Positions 62,141 through 64,000 of a stretch of DNA of 64,000 bases are shown in pieces. The position numbers were made by a program, and so were the translations under genes. The notes below the pieces were generated by a model, which ran no database searches, had not been told where the DNA came from, and was given only the letters and a program-made list of their open reading frames with translations. Within the stretch, counting starts at the first letter, position 1; each line of letters begins with the position of its first letter. The stretch is taken from contig NC_133479.1 of NCBI RefSeq assembly GCF_025370935.1, positions 19,732,314 through 19,796,313 on the forward strand, in the 5' to 3' direction. Source of the stretch: Choristoneura fumiferana (Eukaryota > Arthropoda > Insecta > Lepidoptera > Tortricidae).

Positions 62141-62904
62141 CTGGGATATCTTATTACAGAAGTAATCAATGCGAGACGCTACAAAACCGTATTATGTAGG
62201 TATTTACTATTTACCTAGCTGCTGCCCGACTGCCTAGAAGGAAAAGCTATAGACCTTTTCCAGTAACTTATGCTAACGCCAACATAAATCTATCGCATAT
62301 TGTTAAATTTTACATAATTTTTGTTTATTTGTGTTGTGGTAATAAATTGACTCTTTCTTCCTTTCTTTTTTTATTTCTTTTCTTCCTATTACTATTTCTG
62401 TGTGTATTGCCAAAGCCTGTTAGAATCAATGAACAAGAACCCTTTGCAAAAACAGAATTTCCCACAAACAACCTCACAGTGAGTGGGTCAACAAATCAAG
62501 CCCACACGGTGCACCTACACCGCGATAAATCACGAGCCTACAGTTCAGGCCTTAATATAAACAAGGCCCAGTAATGGGCACTGGAGCCTTATTTCTGTTA
62601 TTTTTCTGCCGAACGACGGAGAAATTAACAATCAATCAAATCGAGTGCCTTAAGTGCTTTCGGGTCTTGATTTGCGCGTGTTCGCATTGATTCGCGGGAC
62701 GGCAAAAATTTGGATTGTTTTAAAATTAGGTCCAAATCTGCCCGAATCTGTCCAAGGCTGCCCGAAGGAGGTTTATGTTTTTCGAACGTTTGTATGTATT
62801 TTGTTTATTTTATAAAGAGCTTAACAATGTATGTTATCAAACGGGACATTTTTTTAAGGTACTTTTACTTGAAACAGAGTTTTAAACAATTGAAATTTGA
62901 GATA
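62141..62904. other. no recognisable feature
   Basis: Plus frames at 62329-62574 and 62710-63216 (168 codons) have no recognisable domain; the second runs through a MITE fragment. Confidence 0.4.
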
Positions 62905-63005
62905 AAGTCCAATTTAGACCTGCAAGAAAAATCGTGTAAACGAGTTGCATCACATTGTGCCGCCCGATTGACCATTACAAACTTGTTCGCTTTACGGCAT
63001 CTTAC
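62905..63005 (-). mobile_element. TAAGCCGAGTTT-family MITE fragment
   Basis: AATTTAGACCTGCAAGAAAA, ATCGTGTAAACGAGTTGCAT and CCGATTGACCATTACAAACT follow the reverse complement of 56231-56348, partly rearranged. Terminal motifs absent. Confidence 0.5.
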
Positions 63006-63392
63006 TTACTGCATAAAAAAGCGTTTTACAACGAGACAGATTATAACTGATTCTTTCTTTTTCGGCCGAAATTTAAACATAAACCGAAATCTCGTTTTGT
63101 TTTCGGTTGCCAATACTAGTTTAAGGGTGCCATGCCGTAGTATAACGGGCCCGCGCGCCGCCCTCGCTACGTCCTCTCAGCCCCGTCCCATCTCCCGAAA
63201 CGCTCTCCTTCTGTAATTGCTAATTAATTTCCATTGTTATGATTATGACGGAATAATGCATATTTTAATTTTGTTCATTATGAGCACCGAAACAAATGAA
63301 GAAATTTGTATGCTGTTGACGTCGCTGTGTTTGCTCTTTTGGACGAGATTCGTGTTTTTTACAAGCTTTTATTAAACTTGCGTTAGTATTCG
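63006..63392. other. no recognisable feature
   Basis: A GC-rich patch at 63140-63200 (CGGGCCCGCGCGCCGCCCTC) stands out. No gene recognised. Confidence 0.4.
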
Positions 63393-63456
63393 AGCCGTGG
63401 TGGTCTAGGGTTTGGCCTCTCAGCAGAGGGTCGTAGGTTTAAACCTGGGTAAAGTA
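63393..63456 (+). mobile_element. head of tRNA-derived SINE
   Basis: GCCGTGGTGGTCTAGGGTTT, GGCCTCTCAGCAGAGGGTCG and TAGGTTTAAACCTGGG are the tRNA-like head (A and B boxes) of the SINE at 37140-37430. The body is missing. Confidence 0.65.
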
Positions 63457-64000
63457 AATGATTTGCACCAAACTTATATAATAGGAATCGTTGTGCAAAA
63501 TAAATGTTTAAGTTTACTAACTAATGGAATTAAGTTTGAATTATCAATCGTAATCATTTTAGGGTACCCGTACTCGTACGAACGATAGTAAATTATAATA
63601 TACTTCAATAAAAGTTTAAACAATACGCACCATTCCTAATAAATAAATAAAATCTTACAATTATGTAATCAAATTAAAAATATCCTGAAAGTTTATAAAA
63701 AATAACATAAAGTACTGATTACTAATATATCTCGCAACTTAATCACAACTAATATTTATTGCTACAATTAGGTACTTCAACGTTTTGACCACATTGCAGC
63801 GGTGCTAACACCGGACACGACACGGACGACGGACCAATATAAAAAAACGTAGAAAATACACACTTGTTCCTTGCCAGTAAAAAAAACTCTCAAGTGCTTA
63901 ATGCATTTTATCAGCAGGCAGGAAGTTATCAGCAACTTGACGAAAAAAGGGCGCCAAGGTTTTTGCGCTGTTTTTATTTTTTGCTCTGGGCTTGTTTTTT
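63457..64000. other. no recognisable feature
   Basis: AT-rich to the end of the window; no gene or repeat family recognised. Confidence 0.4.

Noticed and set aside
62710..63216. 168-codon open frame as a host gene
   Set aside because: It runs through a MITE fragment (62905-63005) and shows no known motif.

Overview
The window looks like gene-poor, repeat-dense DNA of a moth or butterfly (Lepidoptera). This rests on the families I recognise: RTE-clade LINE 3' ends with ATG/TGA microsatellite tails, a tRNA-derived SINE sharing that tail, short Helitrons ending in a GC-rich hairpin plus CTAGT, and many TTA-flanked Harbinger-type MITEs. I found no host exon that I can support. Nearly every recognisable segment is a transposable element, a relic or a fold-back. 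The species cannot be named from the sequence alone.

Layout. 1-10 kb: a 5'-truncated RTE copy with an 11-bp target-site duplication (539-1012), SINE and LINE tails and a large fold-back. 10.4-11.6 kb: a PIF/Harbinger-like element holding other elements, then a second Harbinger MITE. 17-20.5 kb: a retroposon with an internal tRNA-like domain (17480-17929), a perfect 47-bp fold-back, and a 'GGGTTCCG' element invaded by a LINE/SINE tail. 22-31 kb: decayed LINE C-termini, a hAT MITE with 8-bp duplication, another GGGTTCCG element and several MITEs. 31.8-41.5 kb: adjacent fold-backs, RTE copies with clear duplications, tRNA-derived SINEs, a tRNA-like sequence and a GGGTTCCG element containing a Helitron.

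41.6-44 kb: a composite palindrome, a TIR element enclosing exactly 29 copies of a 24-bp minisatellite (42663-43358), and two RTE tails in opposite orientation, one split by another insertion. 44.2-53.8 kb: a segment (44162-51011) that reappears at 51315-53842 directly after a 100-N assembly gap. The first copy carries a 3.87-kb element with about 480-bp inverted termini (46736-50605), a Harbinger MITE and a LINE tail that the second lacks. This looks like two haplotypes placed in series, or a recent duplication. 53.8-64 kb: two more tRNA-containing retroposons with 12-bp duplications, SINEs, another GGGTTCCG element and MITEs.

The elements act as parasites of one another: RTE-type LINEs probably mobilise the SINE that shares their tail, non-autonomous DNA elements depend on transposases not encoded here, and many insertions sit inside older ones. 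The main candidates for something undescribed are the tRNA-containing retroposon with a fixed 5' boundary and 3'-end sequence repeated upstream, the minisatellite-bearing TIR element, and the long-TIR element with a near-empty paralogous site.
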